Source: Cladosporium sp. IMV 00045 (lineage: Eukaryota > Ascomycota > Dothideomycetes > Cladosporiales > Cladosporiaceae). From it: a DNA stretch of 64,000 nucleotides. Positions within the stretch are counted from its first letter, which is position 1. Each line of letters opens with the position of its first letter. Under the pieces are notes generated by a model, which was given only the letters and a program-made list of their open reading frames with translations, did no database searches and was not told the DNA's origin. The position numbers and the translations under genes were made by a program. Below, one piece after another: positions 20,433 through 32,355 of this stretch. The stretch is taken from NCBI GenBank assembly GCA_001931905.2, contig MSJI02000741.1, forward strand, positions 62,001 through 126,000, in the 5' to 3' direction.

Positions 20433-22843
20433 TCATTCACTCTCAGGAGAGTCGAGCTTATCCTCCTTCTCGATAATCGGCGGCGGCTTCGGGATGTCCT
20501 GGCGGAAGATCTTGGCCTTGATGAACCAGGGCAGCCAGACGGTGAGTTCGTGGCCGATGAATTTCTTGGTTGGGACGTTGAAGACCTCTGCGTTTGCGTT
20601 TTAGTATAGGACAATCATGAAGGGATTTGTTGTGATAATAGAGCTGAAGAAGCGACTTACGGTCAAGTTCCTCGAGCGTGAGTTGTTTCGTCTCACGGAC
20701 GAAGCAGAAGATCATGAACCAGGCAATCAAGTTCAGGCCAGCGTAGAAGCCGACTGTGGAGATTGTTAGATGCGGTGTTTACATGCATCGAGGCAAGGAG
20801 GATTTCACTTACAAGCTCCGACCTGAGTCATGGCATCCACCATGGCTGGGAATGTCAAACTGAGGATGCCGGCTGTGATAGAAACGTTAGTTACTGGGCA
20901 GACGGAGGACTTCAACAGTGACGCTTACCAAAGGTGTTGTTAATGCAGACAGCCCATGCCATACCCTGCTCACGCTGGATGGTTGGGAAAACTTCGGCGG
21001 AGTACTGGAAAGCTACTGGGCCTTCACCCAGAGAGTACGCGATGGTGAAGAGGTAAATAAAACTTCGATCGTAGTCAGCATCGTCATTCTGTCCATGAGA
21101 TTTGGGAACTGCTTACAGAACGACAGGCCCAAGCTTTGCACCTGCACTTGCAGACTCGGGCTGGAGAAGCGATAGACCAGCCGCTAGTAGGAAGATAGCC
21201 ATGAATGGGAACGTCTGTGTTTTGGCATGTCAGTCAGTCTTGATCACAAATACCAATTCGCGAGGAACTTACGATTAGAGTCAGAGTTCGACGACCTTTG
21301 GTATCGATCAAAAAGAGAGTAGGAATGGTGAAGACGACTTGAATGGCACCATAGCCCAAAGATGCAAACAGTGCTTTGTCCGTGTCCTGCAATACGTTTT
21401 CGAAGATTGTCGAACTGTAGAAGGAAATGACTTGAAACAGTTAGTCTCAAGAAGCCCAGAGAGTGGTCGCAGAATATCTTACTGTTGATGCCGCACATTT
21501 GCTGTGCAAGCATGACTGTCGAAGCGCCGTAGTTTGCTCTCCTGATCCTAGGCACGCGGAAGCAATCCCACAAACGAGCGAAATAACCTTGGCCACCAGC
21601 GACCGTCAACTCCTCGATGTAGATCACGTATGAGTAGTAGTAGTCTCGTGCAGCGATAATAGGGTGTGCTCGAAGACGGTTCATAGATCTGAACCCTTTG
21701 GCGTATTGGCCGTGTTTCATCAACCAACGAGGACTCTCGGGACAGAAGAAGATGCCGGCTCCAAGGACGAAAGAGGGAATGAAAGCCGATCCCAGCTGGA
21801 GACGCCACGAGATTCTGCCAGTATCCTTTACAATGACATTGGCGCAGAAACCGAGGAAAATGCCTACACCACATGTCAGTTGAAAGGATCAAAGTTTACG
21901 AACAAGAGATCGACAAACCTGCAACGACCCAAAGCTGCCAGAACATGACGAGCGCTCCGCGAATGCGGGCGGGGGCCATTTCAGCCGAGAAGATGGGTAC
22001 CGTAGCGTTCTTCGCGCCAATTCCGATGCCCATCACGAAGCGTGCGGCAAACAATTCTTGCCACGACCTAGCAAAAGCCGAACCGATAGGGGTGGCGGTC
22101 AGGCAGCAAGCTGTGATGAAAATCTCACCACGACGACCAAAGTAATGGTTGAGCGGGTCCACGATAAAAGCGCCACTGCGTGCAATGTTAGTCCGACCGC
22201 AACGTTTTCAGAGAGCCAGAAACAGTAAGAGCAACTCACATCAATCCAGCAGTCAGAAAGATGATTGAATTCACAAGACCCACGATCCAAGCGTCTCTTC
22301 CACCACCATCAATACCGAACTCTTGGTGGAAAGACAGGTTTGCACCGTTCGATCCAGTCTGATCCCAACCCTGTGTAGCAGCTCCAACAGCGCAAAGCGC
22401 AATCGAGTACCACAGCATCTTCGGGCCATGCCATTTGTGATCGCGCTCGTAGATAAGCGCAGCACGCTCATCTTCGGTAAGCTCGGTGACGGATTCAAAG
22501 TGCTTTTGGTCACGAGCAACCAAAGCTGCACGACCAAACATTTCTGCATGCTCACTCAAGCCATGCTCTTTCGCGAAAGCTTCAGCATCGATGACGGCTT
22601 GGGAAGGGGATTTGCGCTTTAGAAAAGACAAGCATTAGCTATTGTTCCAAGATACGGGGAGAAAGTTAGCCAAGCAACGCAAATCTCGCATACCTGCAAC
22701 GGGTTCTCGACGATGTTGAGCGCGACTGATGCACGACGACCACCAGTCTCGCTCAGATCCGGCACCTTAGCATCGGTGTATGGTTTCTTCTCCTCATGGT
22801 GAGAGGTGTCGTTGTCAATATCTGCCGACAGCTTGTCCGACAT
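20433..22843 (-). CDS. MFS sugar/polyol porter (myo-inositol-type subfamily)
   Basis: Ten exons join into 620 aa: 22843-22694, 22616-22240, 22175-21919, 21863-21483, 21430-21273, 21214-21117, 21062-20929, 20872-20813, 20753-20661 and 20587-20433. All donors and acceptors are canonical GT-AG. Sugar-porter marks are NHYFGRRGE after TM2, [78 protein letters not shown] and [13 protein letters not shown]. The first-helix sequence [19 protein letters not shown] is one I associate with fungal porters annotated as myo-inositol transporters; specificity is therefore a guess. Cytosolic ends are long and hydrophilic, as usual in this group. It is divergent from the MDR-SfnG fusion across a 2.1-kb gap. 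Confidence 0.9.
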
Positions 22844-24996
22844 GGTGGAGAAGGCGTCTGGGCGACTTGAGAAGGTCTGAGTCTGAGTGGAACAAGCACG
22901 AACGGTTTCCCTCCCAAGCACATTGGCAGCATGCTTAGTATATATGGGTTCTCCACGCCAAGGTCGGGGCCCCAACTGTTCAGCTCGTTGTGGGTCTTGT
23001 AGGAAGATTACTCTAACCCATCTCTAGCACTGATAATCCTAGGCTAGCGGGGTCGGTAGACAGCCGTACGTTAGTGCTGCAACCTTCGGCCCTTCGGTGT
23101 GTGAGATTATTGATTAACTCGGAGCCTGTTAAGCATGCTGAGATCCTGAGTCTGAGCAGGAAAGCCTCAGGATCAGCCATCCAAGCGCCTGTCATCCTGT
23201 GTGGACTGCGTGATTTGACAGTTGATGACCACGGCGCACCAAAGCGTAGGTTCAGGAATTGAGGATTACCAGCTCTGCCACGCGATGATAGTCGATCGCA
23301 CACGAGACATTTTCACTCTGGAGTTGCCAAGCAAGGCCCCTCACTTGTCGGACGATAGTGCAGACGATACACGCCTTGCGAAAAGCCAACCCTGCCGCCT
23401 TTCGCCTGCGATCTGACGTGGATTGGACTTTGTCTGGTTAGTGCAGGATCCTTTCCCACTCCACCAGGCATGCCTTTGAATATGAGGGTGGAGTTCTCCG
23501 ACGGCAGTGAAAGGGTATTGGACGCCCCATGGGGACAGTCCCACTTGAGGCGATCACCGGCATCTTAAACCGCGACACAGTTGTGATGATTCTGCCGCTT
23601 CGACATGTGACCAGACGCTGTGGGCGGCGAATACCTGCCTCCTGAATCGACGTCTTTCTCGACTAAAGTTTGGCGGCTGAGTGGCGTCGGCGATAGGAAA
23701 GCCACTCCGAGTGCTTGAGAAGGTAGAGTCGGCCACCTCCCGAGCCGCCTATGAGCTTTGTGGAACGCCACAGCATCATGTTGCGCTGTTCTCTCTTGTT
23801 TGTTGGGAAAATGGTCTCATACAGAGCGGTATAAGAAAGAGGTAACAGATGGTCTAGATTCATGTGCTCTGTTGATGAAGTTGGAGGAAAGACGATTCTC
23901 GTAGAGATGGATATCCACTTTTCGGGACCACGTGGTGGAGAGTGAAGCCCACCGGGAGGTGAAATTCGGGTTGCCTCTTTTGGTCAAATCTGGACTTTGG
24001 GGGGATTCGCATCTCGACTTTGCAAACACCATGCCCGGGCTGAAGACCTGTCATTGAAGCATCGGGGGGATCTGCGCTACGATTTCACCATGCTTGGCTT
24101 CCTTATTGATCATCCTGATTGATGGACATCTGAGCCTAGATCTTGCCTTTCTTTTCTAAACATGGACCGACTTCGCTTGGCCACGCGCGAGGCTACTATC
24201 GAAGAAACTGACCATTGTATAAATCTCAGGATTGCATATGGCCATAAGTGTCAAAGCTGCCCTCGCTTGTCTCTGCAGCGAAGCCATGCAAAGAGACTTG
24301 AGTCAGGCGTGATGATGCGAACTTAGGAGCAGGCATTGAGAAACTACCTGTCCATTGCATCACTGAGCTTCATGAGCCTTTACGCGTTGAACAACGACTC
24401 TCATCAAGATCACCACAGCGGTGCATGGAGGACTGTCTCTTCTATCGCGCGAAATATCACGGCCAATGGACTCCTCCGAGGCCATCCTGGATGCGGCGAC
24501 GATAAGACTTGCGATGGTGAAAATCGCAACTTCGCAAACCACTCGCGCTCTGGCCTCAAGTTCTGTTTCGGCGACGAAGAGAAAACAGATTTCGGACGAC
24601 GGATCACGAATACCTTCGTTTGTTGTGTACGACATCCAGCAGACAAGACAGAAACATACAATCATGTCGACATTCCAAATCACGCCAAGCTGGTTGCTGA
24701 TGTCGACGAGTGGGGGAGAGAGCACGCCATCGAACGAATTCACGTCCCCTCCCCCGACGACGGACGCACGCCATACAAAGACGAGCGATCGTCCATACTT
24801 CACCAACCTCATTGCTCTACCGGGGTGATTAATGTTGATGTTGTGATTGTAGCGCGATATTCATCATACTCGCAGGTCCCGAAGGTAGGTACCCGGCGCT
24901 AGACAGTGACAATGCCTGTCGTTCCCAAAAACAGCTTCTATTCCTCAGTGGTTTGTACATGATTTTATTTTTCATCTCCCTAAATCGCTGTCAAAT
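22844..24996. other. 2.1-kb divergent intergenic region
   Basis: No family-like protein is visible. The longest ORF (24336-24902) has no domain-like pattern and overlaps another ORF in a second frame. Part of the region could be 5' UTR or a lineage-specific short gene; nothing supports either. Confidence 0.45.
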
Positions 24997-27772
24997 ATGC
25001 CTTCGATTGACAAGCCATCTACATTTCTTTCTGTCAAGCAGGATGGTGCGAAAGATGAGACTAAAGTCCAATCTTCGGCTCCTTTCAGCAATCTAGGCTC
25101 AAAACAACAATCACATGGAACCAACGGCGTCAATGGCAATGCTAAACCATCATTGAATGGCATGCTAAACGGCAAAACCAATGGAACCAGCAACGACGAC
25201 GAGTTTCTGCGTCTTGACGAGCCACAACAAGACCTCCTTCTTCTTCATGGCCCTCGCCAGAAGTACACTCTCGAGCGAGCCAAAGATATCCCAGAACTTC
25301 GACGCGAGGACGAGATTCTGGTGCAGACCCTCGCCATTGGTCTGAACCCAGTCGACTGGAAGGGACCAGACTACGGTTTCGGTCAGCCCAGCTACCCATG
25401 GGTGAACGGACGGGACTTCGCTGGCATCGTCGTCAAGGCACCCCGCAAAGAAAGCCGCATCAAACAAGGCGACGTAGTCTTCGGCCCTTCGACAGACTAT
25501 CGAGACGTGCGCAAGGCCGCCTACCAAGAGTACATTGTCACCACCGAGAGCAACGTTGCTCGAATTCCGCAAGGCGTCCAAGTCAAGGAAGGAGCTGCGC
25601 TCGGTGTGGCCTTTGTCGCCGCTCAGATTGCTCTGGGTGTCAGCTTCGGTCTTGATTTTACCAATCCCAGCACCGGGCCTCCTGGTCCTGACTTCCTTCG
25701 CATCGCGCGTAGCTTGAGTCCACTACACGTCCCTGACGACATCAGAGGAGAGATTTACAGCAGCATCTCCCAGGAAGAGAGGCCTAAACCAGGAGAATGG
25801 ATCGCCATCTGGGGCGCAAGCACCACCACCGGTCAGGTTGCGGTGCAGCTGGCCAAAGCCGCCGGCTTGAAGGTCGTGGCTGTCGCGGATCTGGCCAACT
25901 CGAGCCAACGCTTGATAGACATCGGCGCCGACTTCCAGGTCGACAGACAAGACCCTCAGCGAGCCATTGAGGTGCTGAAGTCAGTCACTGGCGGCCAACT
26001 CCGATTTGGAGTCGATGTTGTCAGCGTAGAGACTGCATCTGCGCTACAAGAAGCACTCCAGAAGTCATCCTCCGGACCGCAGTCGCATCTCCTTGGACTG
26101 GCTGGTACGCCAAAAGAGGCCGCGCAAGGGGTCGTGATCCACAAGGTCCCGATCAAGCTGTTCCATGAGTCGTCGGTGTATGGCAACGCAGTCGTGGACT
26201 GGCTGGAGAAGCTACTCGTTGCCAAAGCGCTGAGACTGCCTGAAGTTGAAGTCGCGGAAGGCGGCCTGGCTGGGATCAACGATGCATTGGACCGTCTGCG
26301 CTCTGGAACTGTAAGGAGCAAGAGAATTGTAGTTTCCGTTGGAGAGCGGAGCCGTAGCAACAGTGGCGCCGGCACACCAACGTCTGCACCTCAATCACCC
26401 TTGAACGGAATCTCCAGCTATCACCAAGTCGAAGCCGATCTGAGTTACCACGACAAGATCAACGCCGACCCAGACAGAGTCAAATTTGCTTACTGGGTTC
26501 CAAACGTTTCTGGTGGACTCGTCGTCAGCAAGATTCCCCAGCGCACTGGCTGGGACCTCAAATCCAACGTTCGATATGCTCGCACCGCCGAGCAGGTTGG
26601 ATTCGAATATGCCTTGTCGCAGATCCGATTCATGGCTGGGTACGGAGCGGCGAACCAGCACGAACCTGTCACACTTTCTCAGGCTCTTTTGGCCAAGACC
26701 GAGAGACTGAAGCTCATCGCCGCACTGCTCCCCGGCCCTTGGAACCCGGCGGTTGCGGCAAAGCAGATCGCTTCTATCGATCACTTCTCTGAAGGCCGTG
26801 TTGCTGTCAACGTCGTCTCTGGCTGGTTCAAAGCGGAGGTAAGTGTAATCAATTGATTCGAACCAAACACCTCACCCCAATGTTCACGAAAGCGAATGTG
26901 CTAATCTTGCTCACAGTTCACCGCAATCGGCCAATGGTGGCTCGACCACTCCGAGCGCTACCGCCGCAGCCGCGAGTTCATCCAATGCCTCAAGGGCATC
27001 TGGACGCAAGACAAGTTTACTTTCAAGGGCGACTTCTACCAGTTCAACGACTACCCACTGCAGCCCAAGCCCCTCGTCCTACCCAACAGACCCCATCCCG
27101 AGATCTTCCAAGGCGGCAACAGTGACGATGCCCGCGCCAACGGCGCGGCGGTATCCGACTACTACTTGTAAGCCACCCTCCCTCTTCCGTTTCCCCCTCA
27201 TCCACGCTCGCAACTAACACCTCCCAAGCATGAATGGCAACACACTCGAAGGCTTCCAATCCCAAATCGCCGACGTCCGCCGCCGCGCCGCCGAACAAGG
27301 ACGCGCCGGCCAGGTGAAGTTCGCGCTGAACGGCTTCGTGATCTGCCGCGAAACAGAGGAAGAAGCGATCCGCGTGCTGCGAGAAATCCAAGGCAAAGCC
27401 GACGCCGAAGCGGTCGAGGGCTTCCGGCAGCAAGTGCAGAACGCGGGCGCGTCCACGTCCAACAAGTCCGGCATGTGGGCGGACAGCAAATTCGAGGACC
27501 TGGTGCAGTACAACGATGGCTTCAAGACGAAGCTCATCGGCACCAAGGAGCAGATTGCCGATCGCATTTTGCTGCTGAAGAGTTTGGGCGCGGATATTAT
27601 TCTGACGGCTTTCTTGCATTATGATGAGGAGATTGAGGCGTTTGGCAAAGAGGTGCTGCCGCTTGTGAGGGAGTTGGAGAGGCAGGGGAGGGGCAGGGAT
27701 GAGGCGTATGAGATTAGTCTGACGGGCGATGTGTACAGGGAGAAGAAGCCTGCGACTCTGCCAATTAGGTAG
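24997..27772 (+). CDS. fusion of MDR reductase with SfnG-like FMNH2-dependent monooxygenase
   Basis: Three exons (24997-26838, 26917-27167, 27229-27772; GTAAGT/GTAAGC donors) give 878 aa. Residues 1-75 are a low-complexity leader with NG/TNG repeats. Residues about 78-448 form a medium-chain reductase of the zinc-free toxD/enoyl-reductase kind: ILVQTLAIGLNPVDWK, WVNGRDFAGIVVK, and the NADPH-binding IWGASTTTGQVAVQLAKAAG (271-290). A Ser/Pro/Gly linker (449-490) leads into a bacterial-luciferase-like domain (about 495-870) that matches dimethyl-sulfone monooxygenase SfnG in FAYWVPNVSGGLVVSK, AKQIASIDHFSEGRVAVNVVSGW, FQGGNSDDAR and FEDLVQYNDGFKTKLIGT. Both domains and the linker lie in the first, uninterrupted exon, so the fusion is not a gene-calling artefact. 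SfnG normally takes reduced FMN from a separate reductase; whether the MDR half helps is unknown. No targeting signal seen. Confidence 0.92.
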
Positions 27773-28126
27773 ATGGGGAGGATTGGGCTTTGAGTTGAGA
27801 ATGACGGCCTGCTGTAGACTGTAATTAATGTCCGTAGATATGATATTCCAGATTGATGTAGTTCATCCGGCTCATTGAATGCCGCACTTGATTGTGTGCT
27901 TGAGGCTCAAACACTATCGTGTGCGCATTCGTTAGACACCGGGAATCTGTCATCTCAAATGTCCGTATACGACATTCGCTCTACACATCAAACGAGGTGA
28001 TCGAAAGATGTCATACCTCCATATTCACGAAGCCACAAAGTCCGAAGCAGTATTCGTTGCAATCTTTTTCATTGTCATGACCCAAAATTCCTAAGATATC
28101 CCAAGAAAAATCCCTCCCATTCCCCT
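27773..28126. other. convergent intergenic region
   Basis: 3' flanks of the fusion gene and MsrA. Nothing else is seen. Confidence 0.5.
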
Positions 28127-28829
28127 CTACTGAAGAGGCGCGAACTTCCTCAAAAAGTGACTCGGGCATTCATATCCGCTGGGGTTGTGGTGCAGGTATT
28201 TCTGGTGGTAGTCCTCGGCGTCCCACCACTGGCCGGCCTCGAGGACCTGCGTGACGATCTTGCCGCTGTACCACTGCTCGTTGGCTTTCTTGGTCACGTC
28301 CTCGGCGATCTCCTTCTGCTCCGCGTCGTGGTAGAAGATGCCGCTGCGGTACTGCGAGCCCACGTCGGGCCCCTGGCTGTTGGCCGTCGTCGGGTCGTGC
28401 ATGCGGTAGAAGTACTCGATCAGGCTGCGGTAGGAGACTTGCGCCGGGTCGTAGACGACTTGGAGCGCTTCGGCGTCTGCGGAAGGGGAATGTCGGGTTA
28501 GCGTTTTGCGCTGGCTGTCGCGCGCACACATGCGCACGCACACTCAGAGCGGATGGATCAAGACACTCACGGCCAGTGGTTCCAGAGCACACGGAGCGGT
28601 AGCTGGGGCTCTTGGTGTCGCCGCCGATGTAGCCGACGCGGGCGTCGAGCAGGCCCTTGTTGCCGAAATCTTTGCGGTACATGTGCTCGACGCCCCAGAA
28701 GCAGCCGGCGGCGACTGTGCACTTCTGCGCGCCTTCGGGGACGTCCATTCTGGCGAGGGGTTGCTCGGGTGCGAAGCGCAGGGTGGAGGATGTGAAGGGT
28801 CTGGTCAACTTTTGGAAGATCGAGGTCAT
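28127..28829 (-). CDS. msrA: peptide methionine-S-sulfoxide reductase
   Basis: Reduces methionine-S-sulfoxide in proteins and free form, using thioredoxin. Two exons (28829-28571, 28476-28127) give 202 aa; the GTGAGT donor and CCGCAG acceptor restore the family sequence SGTTGHAEALQVVYDP. The catalytic motif AAGCFWGVEHMYRK lies at about residues 40-53, with YIGG, YRSVCSG, the FYRMHDPTT block, DVGSQYRSGIFYHDAEQ and YHQKYL downstream, all in the expected order. The 27 residues before Met28 are rich in Arg, Ser and Thr with few acids, which fits a mitochondrial presequence, while Met28 (MDVPEGAQ) could start a cytosolic form. A hydrophobic upstream extension in frame has no ATG (it begins at TTG) and was not used. 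Confidence 0.93.
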
Positions 28830-29480
28830 TACCGCGGCGCTGATGAGAAGCGTGAGCGCAAGGTAGACGACGAGGCGAAGTGGGGTGATTGGGCGCAGGT
28901 TGGGCGATGGGGGAAGGATGTTTTGGGTGTGGGTGTTGGTGGGATATATCAAGAATATGTAGTTGATGATGATTTGAATATAGCTCCTACATCTGACTGT
29001 CTTACAAATGCAATGGCCGCACTCCCAGGGCTCTCTTTCGCGATCTTCGAGTCTCCGTCGTCATCGAAGGGCTTGCCGCCACATCTCGCTGCCGGAGCAA
29101 GGAGCCGAGGCGTTGGTCCCTCCTTGCCACATGGCTTCGAATATGATGTGATGGTCTGTGTCTGTGTGCGGTGGGAGTCGAGGGTTAGGGTTGCGTTTTT
29201 GTAATACATGCATGCAAATGCGAATTGACCTTGCGCTCGGAGGTAATGGTATAGCTATGGACATTTCCCCACGATCGTTCGACCTTAATTTGGGAAGACA
29301 CCGAAAGGAAGTCAAACTTAGCATCACAGACCAGTATCGATTACTACTTCAATCCCCGGATCCTATTATCATTGCCTTCGAATGGAGAGCCGAGATTGTC
29401 TTGCAGGAGATAATCGTCAATGCTATACTATGTAAGGCAAACCGCCTTTGCGATCTTCTGAGAGCCTTCTTCCACATGCA
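28830..29480. other. intergenic with telomere-like motif
   Basis: 5' flank of MsrA and 3' flank of the DHA1 pump. It contains AGGGTTAGGGTT at 29181-29192. No gene is supported. Confidence 0.5.
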
Positions 29481-31104
29481 CTAATTCACATTTTCACCTC
29501 GTTGGCGACGTTTTTCGTCATCTTTGGCGCGCCACGAGGCAGCAAATTTCCATTGAATTGCAACACCGATCAGAGCGACCGCTTGCACTATAGCGCAGAC
29601 TGTGAATGCAAGCCCGACGCCGATTCCATTTACCATCGGCATGATGAAACTGGTTCCTCCAGCAGCGAATAGGCACCTTGCAAGGTTAAGACTGGCGCTA
29701 GCTGCGGCGCTTTTGTTGGAAAAGACATCAACGAGGTATGTCATTACAACAGATTGTGTCGACACTGCAGTCCAGCCAGTCATGAAGGTCGAGGTAATCG
29801 GGACAGCGATATGCACCTTATCAGGATACTGGATTGTCCAGCCGAACAGAAGGATAGAGAGTCCTTGGAGAAGGGAGAAGACGGGAATGAGTCGCAGCCG
29901 TGCCGTTTCCAGTGGAAATTGGTTGGTGTTTCTCTCGGTGCCCGCCTCTTTCCCTTGGGGCGTGGGTTCGGAATCATACTTTTTCTTGATTCGGCGATAA
30001 TCCTTGTCCAGAATCTTTCCAGTAACGAGAGTGCCTATCATTGAGCCGACCCCATTAGCGATGAAAGTCAAGCCGATCTGGATTTCTCCGAGCCCATAGC
30101 GTGATTGGAACAGCGATGACATCGCCGTTATACTCATCTGCCAAACCGCGTAATATATCGCAAGGAAGACAATGATAGGGGCAGCATGTTTACTGACGAG
30201 GATGCGAAATGGTCCAGTCACGTCAATAGCTTTTCGTGGCGTTTCTTGCTGAGATGCAGCTTCCGAGTCCCATGTGACCGTCGAAAGCTTTTGGTACACA
30301 ACCAGTGGGTACTGGGCGATGATGTTCGATGGCGTTTTACCACCATTAGCGACTATCGATCGCAATGTTTCAGGCAGAACCAGGGCCAGGGCAATAAGGA
30401 AGACACCGCTATAGATAGCCAGAAACCAAAAGATAGATTTCCAGCCGAGAGATCCAGCAAGAGCACCACCGATAATGGGTCCGACGGCGACAGGCACGAG
30501 CAGACCAGCTTGGAAGATACCCATATAACCTCCCCTATCATCGCGTGTAGTGATATCCCCGATGACTCCAGATCCGATCGCAATAGTACTTGCGCTGCCA
30601 GTGCTTTGTAGACAACGAAGCACTAGGAGCGTGGCGTAATTCTTTGACTCAGCAAGACCAATGCAAGCGGCGAGAAACACTGCGAAGGTGCAACAATATG
30701 CGACCCGGCGACCTCGGACGTCGGATACAGGACCCCAAAGACTAGGGGCTATGCCCTGAAAGATAAGATAGGAGGTAATGGTTAAGTTGACGAGCTCGAT
30801 AGAGACATTGAGATCTTGCGCGATGGTGGGCAAAGCGGGAAAGTATATGTTCGAGGCGAATCCCGAAACTGTGACTGTTAGTGAAAGAACATCTTTAAAC
30901 TACTGGTCTTTTCCTACAGGTGGCGGCAGTGGACACCACAAAGACTATGAAGGCCTTTTGTCGTCTGTCGAAAATGCTGTAGGGCTCCTCAGATGCTGTT
31001 GTCGACGGTGAAGGCAAGGGCTCTGAATGATGCGTGACTTTTCCAGGAGATGGAGATTGCGGGTGTAGCGATGATGCTTCTGCATTGCCAGGCGAATCTG
31101 GCAT
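29481..31104 (-). CDS. DHA1-family MFS drug:H+ antiporter
   Basis: Two exons (31104-30918, 30868-29481) give 524 aa. Family marks: GFASNIYFPALPTIAQDLNVS in TM1, the antiporter motif A region WGPVSDVRGRRVAYC, the LVLRCLQSTGSASTIAIGSGVIGDI stretch around TM4, and motif C in TM5, GLLVPVAVGPIIGGALAGSLGWKSIFWFLAI. The second half has TGKILDKDYRRIKKKY and a long hydrophilic cytosolic N-terminus rich in Ser/Pro. This pattern fits the Qdr/Aqr/Tpo branch of DHA1 pumps that export drugs, polyamines or weak acids. It is divergent from the isochorismatase-like gene across a 438-bp promoter, so the two could be co-regulated. The first intron has a weaker GTAGGA donor, but the join GFASNIYFPAL is the conserved one. 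Confidence 0.9.
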
Positions 31105-31542
31105 GGTGCTGACACACTGTACTGATAGTTTCGTATGCAAGTTGGATGTGAAGGAGACCTTTTGTGATGAATTTGGGCGAGAACCCCGTCGCTGAGGATG
31201 GAATCTGGCATTCATGTACTTGTGACCCCGTCCCTAGGTCGGAGAGAATTCCCCGAACCAAAATCCGAAATGAGGTAAGTGAGAGTACCTGTTAGTGAGA
31301 CAACATCCATGCGTGTCGGCGTTGTTGTCGCAGGTGGCAGAACTCGTACGTCCGCTGAGCGCCGAACTCCCCGAACTCCCCGTGGAGAGGCCCCCGTAAA
31401 CTTAATGTAACATTAACACCGAGATCATCTCATCACTCTGTTCTCTTCCTGCACGGATTGCGAGTGAGCGTTCAGCATTTCCTCCTCCTTTGCACTAACA
31501 CGTTTCAATCGCTTAACAGCTTTTTACAAGATATCGACCGCA
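31105..31542. promoter_or_regulatory. bidirectional promoter between DHA1 pump and hydrolase
   Basis: 438 bp between divergent starts. At about 31362-31380 it has a tandem CCGAACTCC CCGAACTCC, the kind of spaced CCG half-sites often bound by Zn2Cys6 dimers; binding is inference. Confidence 0.4.
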
Positions 31543-32355
31543 ATGCCTTCACCTTCGACCTGCAGCAACACCTCATCCAAAGACATCACCTTCGGTCGGG
31601 GTTTTGCTGTGCTTCACCTGGACCTAATGTCTGTTCTGACCGAAGCCGTGGAGGGCACACCACAGGGAGACGCATTTGTCAAGCATACTGTCGAATGGGT
31701 CGAAGCCGTACATCAACACAACAAACGCCCATTGACAATTTACACTTCCCTCAGTTTCGCCAACTCTTCGCATCCGGAGCTTGCCCCCGATGCGCCTTTT
31801 ACCAGACTGCTCTCAGGTTACGGCGACTTCAGCGCAGGAAACAAGAGAGTGCAAATAGATCCGCGCATGGCTCCTCAAGAGGAGGACATCGTGCTTCAGA
31901 AGTCTCGCTGGTACGCTGGAGCGGGTAATAGTCTGGAGACTATTCTGAGTGCTAAAGGCATCAAGACTGTTGTGGTTGTGAGGAAACGGCTCCTATACAG
32001 ATCGCAATGCCTAAGCTGACCATTAATAGTGTGGCCTAAGCCTTTCGGCCGTAGTGCTGAGCACTTTATATAGGTGAGCAATTCGGCAATCTATGAGATA
32101 AATGTCCACTCTGCTGACAACAGAAGGCTGTTCGATCTCGACTACGAAATGTAAGGTGAACCAACCGTGAATGAGCGGGCCCTTTAACTGATACGATACG
32201 GCAGTTACATTATATCCGACTGTGTTTACGAACTCTTCTCTAGCGACGACGTATCGGCCGAGGCAATGCGCTTGTCTATACTTCAGGGCCTATGCAAACA
32301 GATGTCTTTTCGTGTTATTACGAAGGACCAGGCTGTCGCCGCGCTTCCAGCATAA
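31543..32355 (+). CDS. isochorismatase-like hydrolase lacking the usual catalytic Cys
   Basis: Four exons (31543-31977, 32030-32073, 32124-32150, 32205-32355) give 218 aa; all introns are GT-AG, and the exons of 44 and 27 nt are short. The alpha/beta fold of the cysteine-hydrolase superfamily is seen in FAVLHLDLMSVLTE (acidic Asp), KHTVEWVEAVHQHNKRPLTIYTSL, DIVLQKSRWYAGAGNSLETIL (the conserved Lys and hairpin) and KTVVVCGLSLSAVVLSTLY. In the last block the position normally held by the nucleophilic Cys (GVxxxxCV) is a Val, so amidase chemistry is unlikely to be standard; true isochorismatases also lack this Cys. A Cys just before the Gly could substitute. Substrate unknown. It lies beside an efflux pump and a Zn2Cys6 regulator. 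Confidence 0.78.

Noticed and set aside
24336..24902. 188-codon ORF upstream of the fusion gene
   Set aside because: No recognisable motif, overlaps another open frame (24421-24828), and cannot be joined in frame to the fusion gene by clear splice sites.
28830..28952. Hydrophobic N-terminal extension of MsrA
   Set aside because: The extension starts at TTG; there is no in-frame ATG before 28829.
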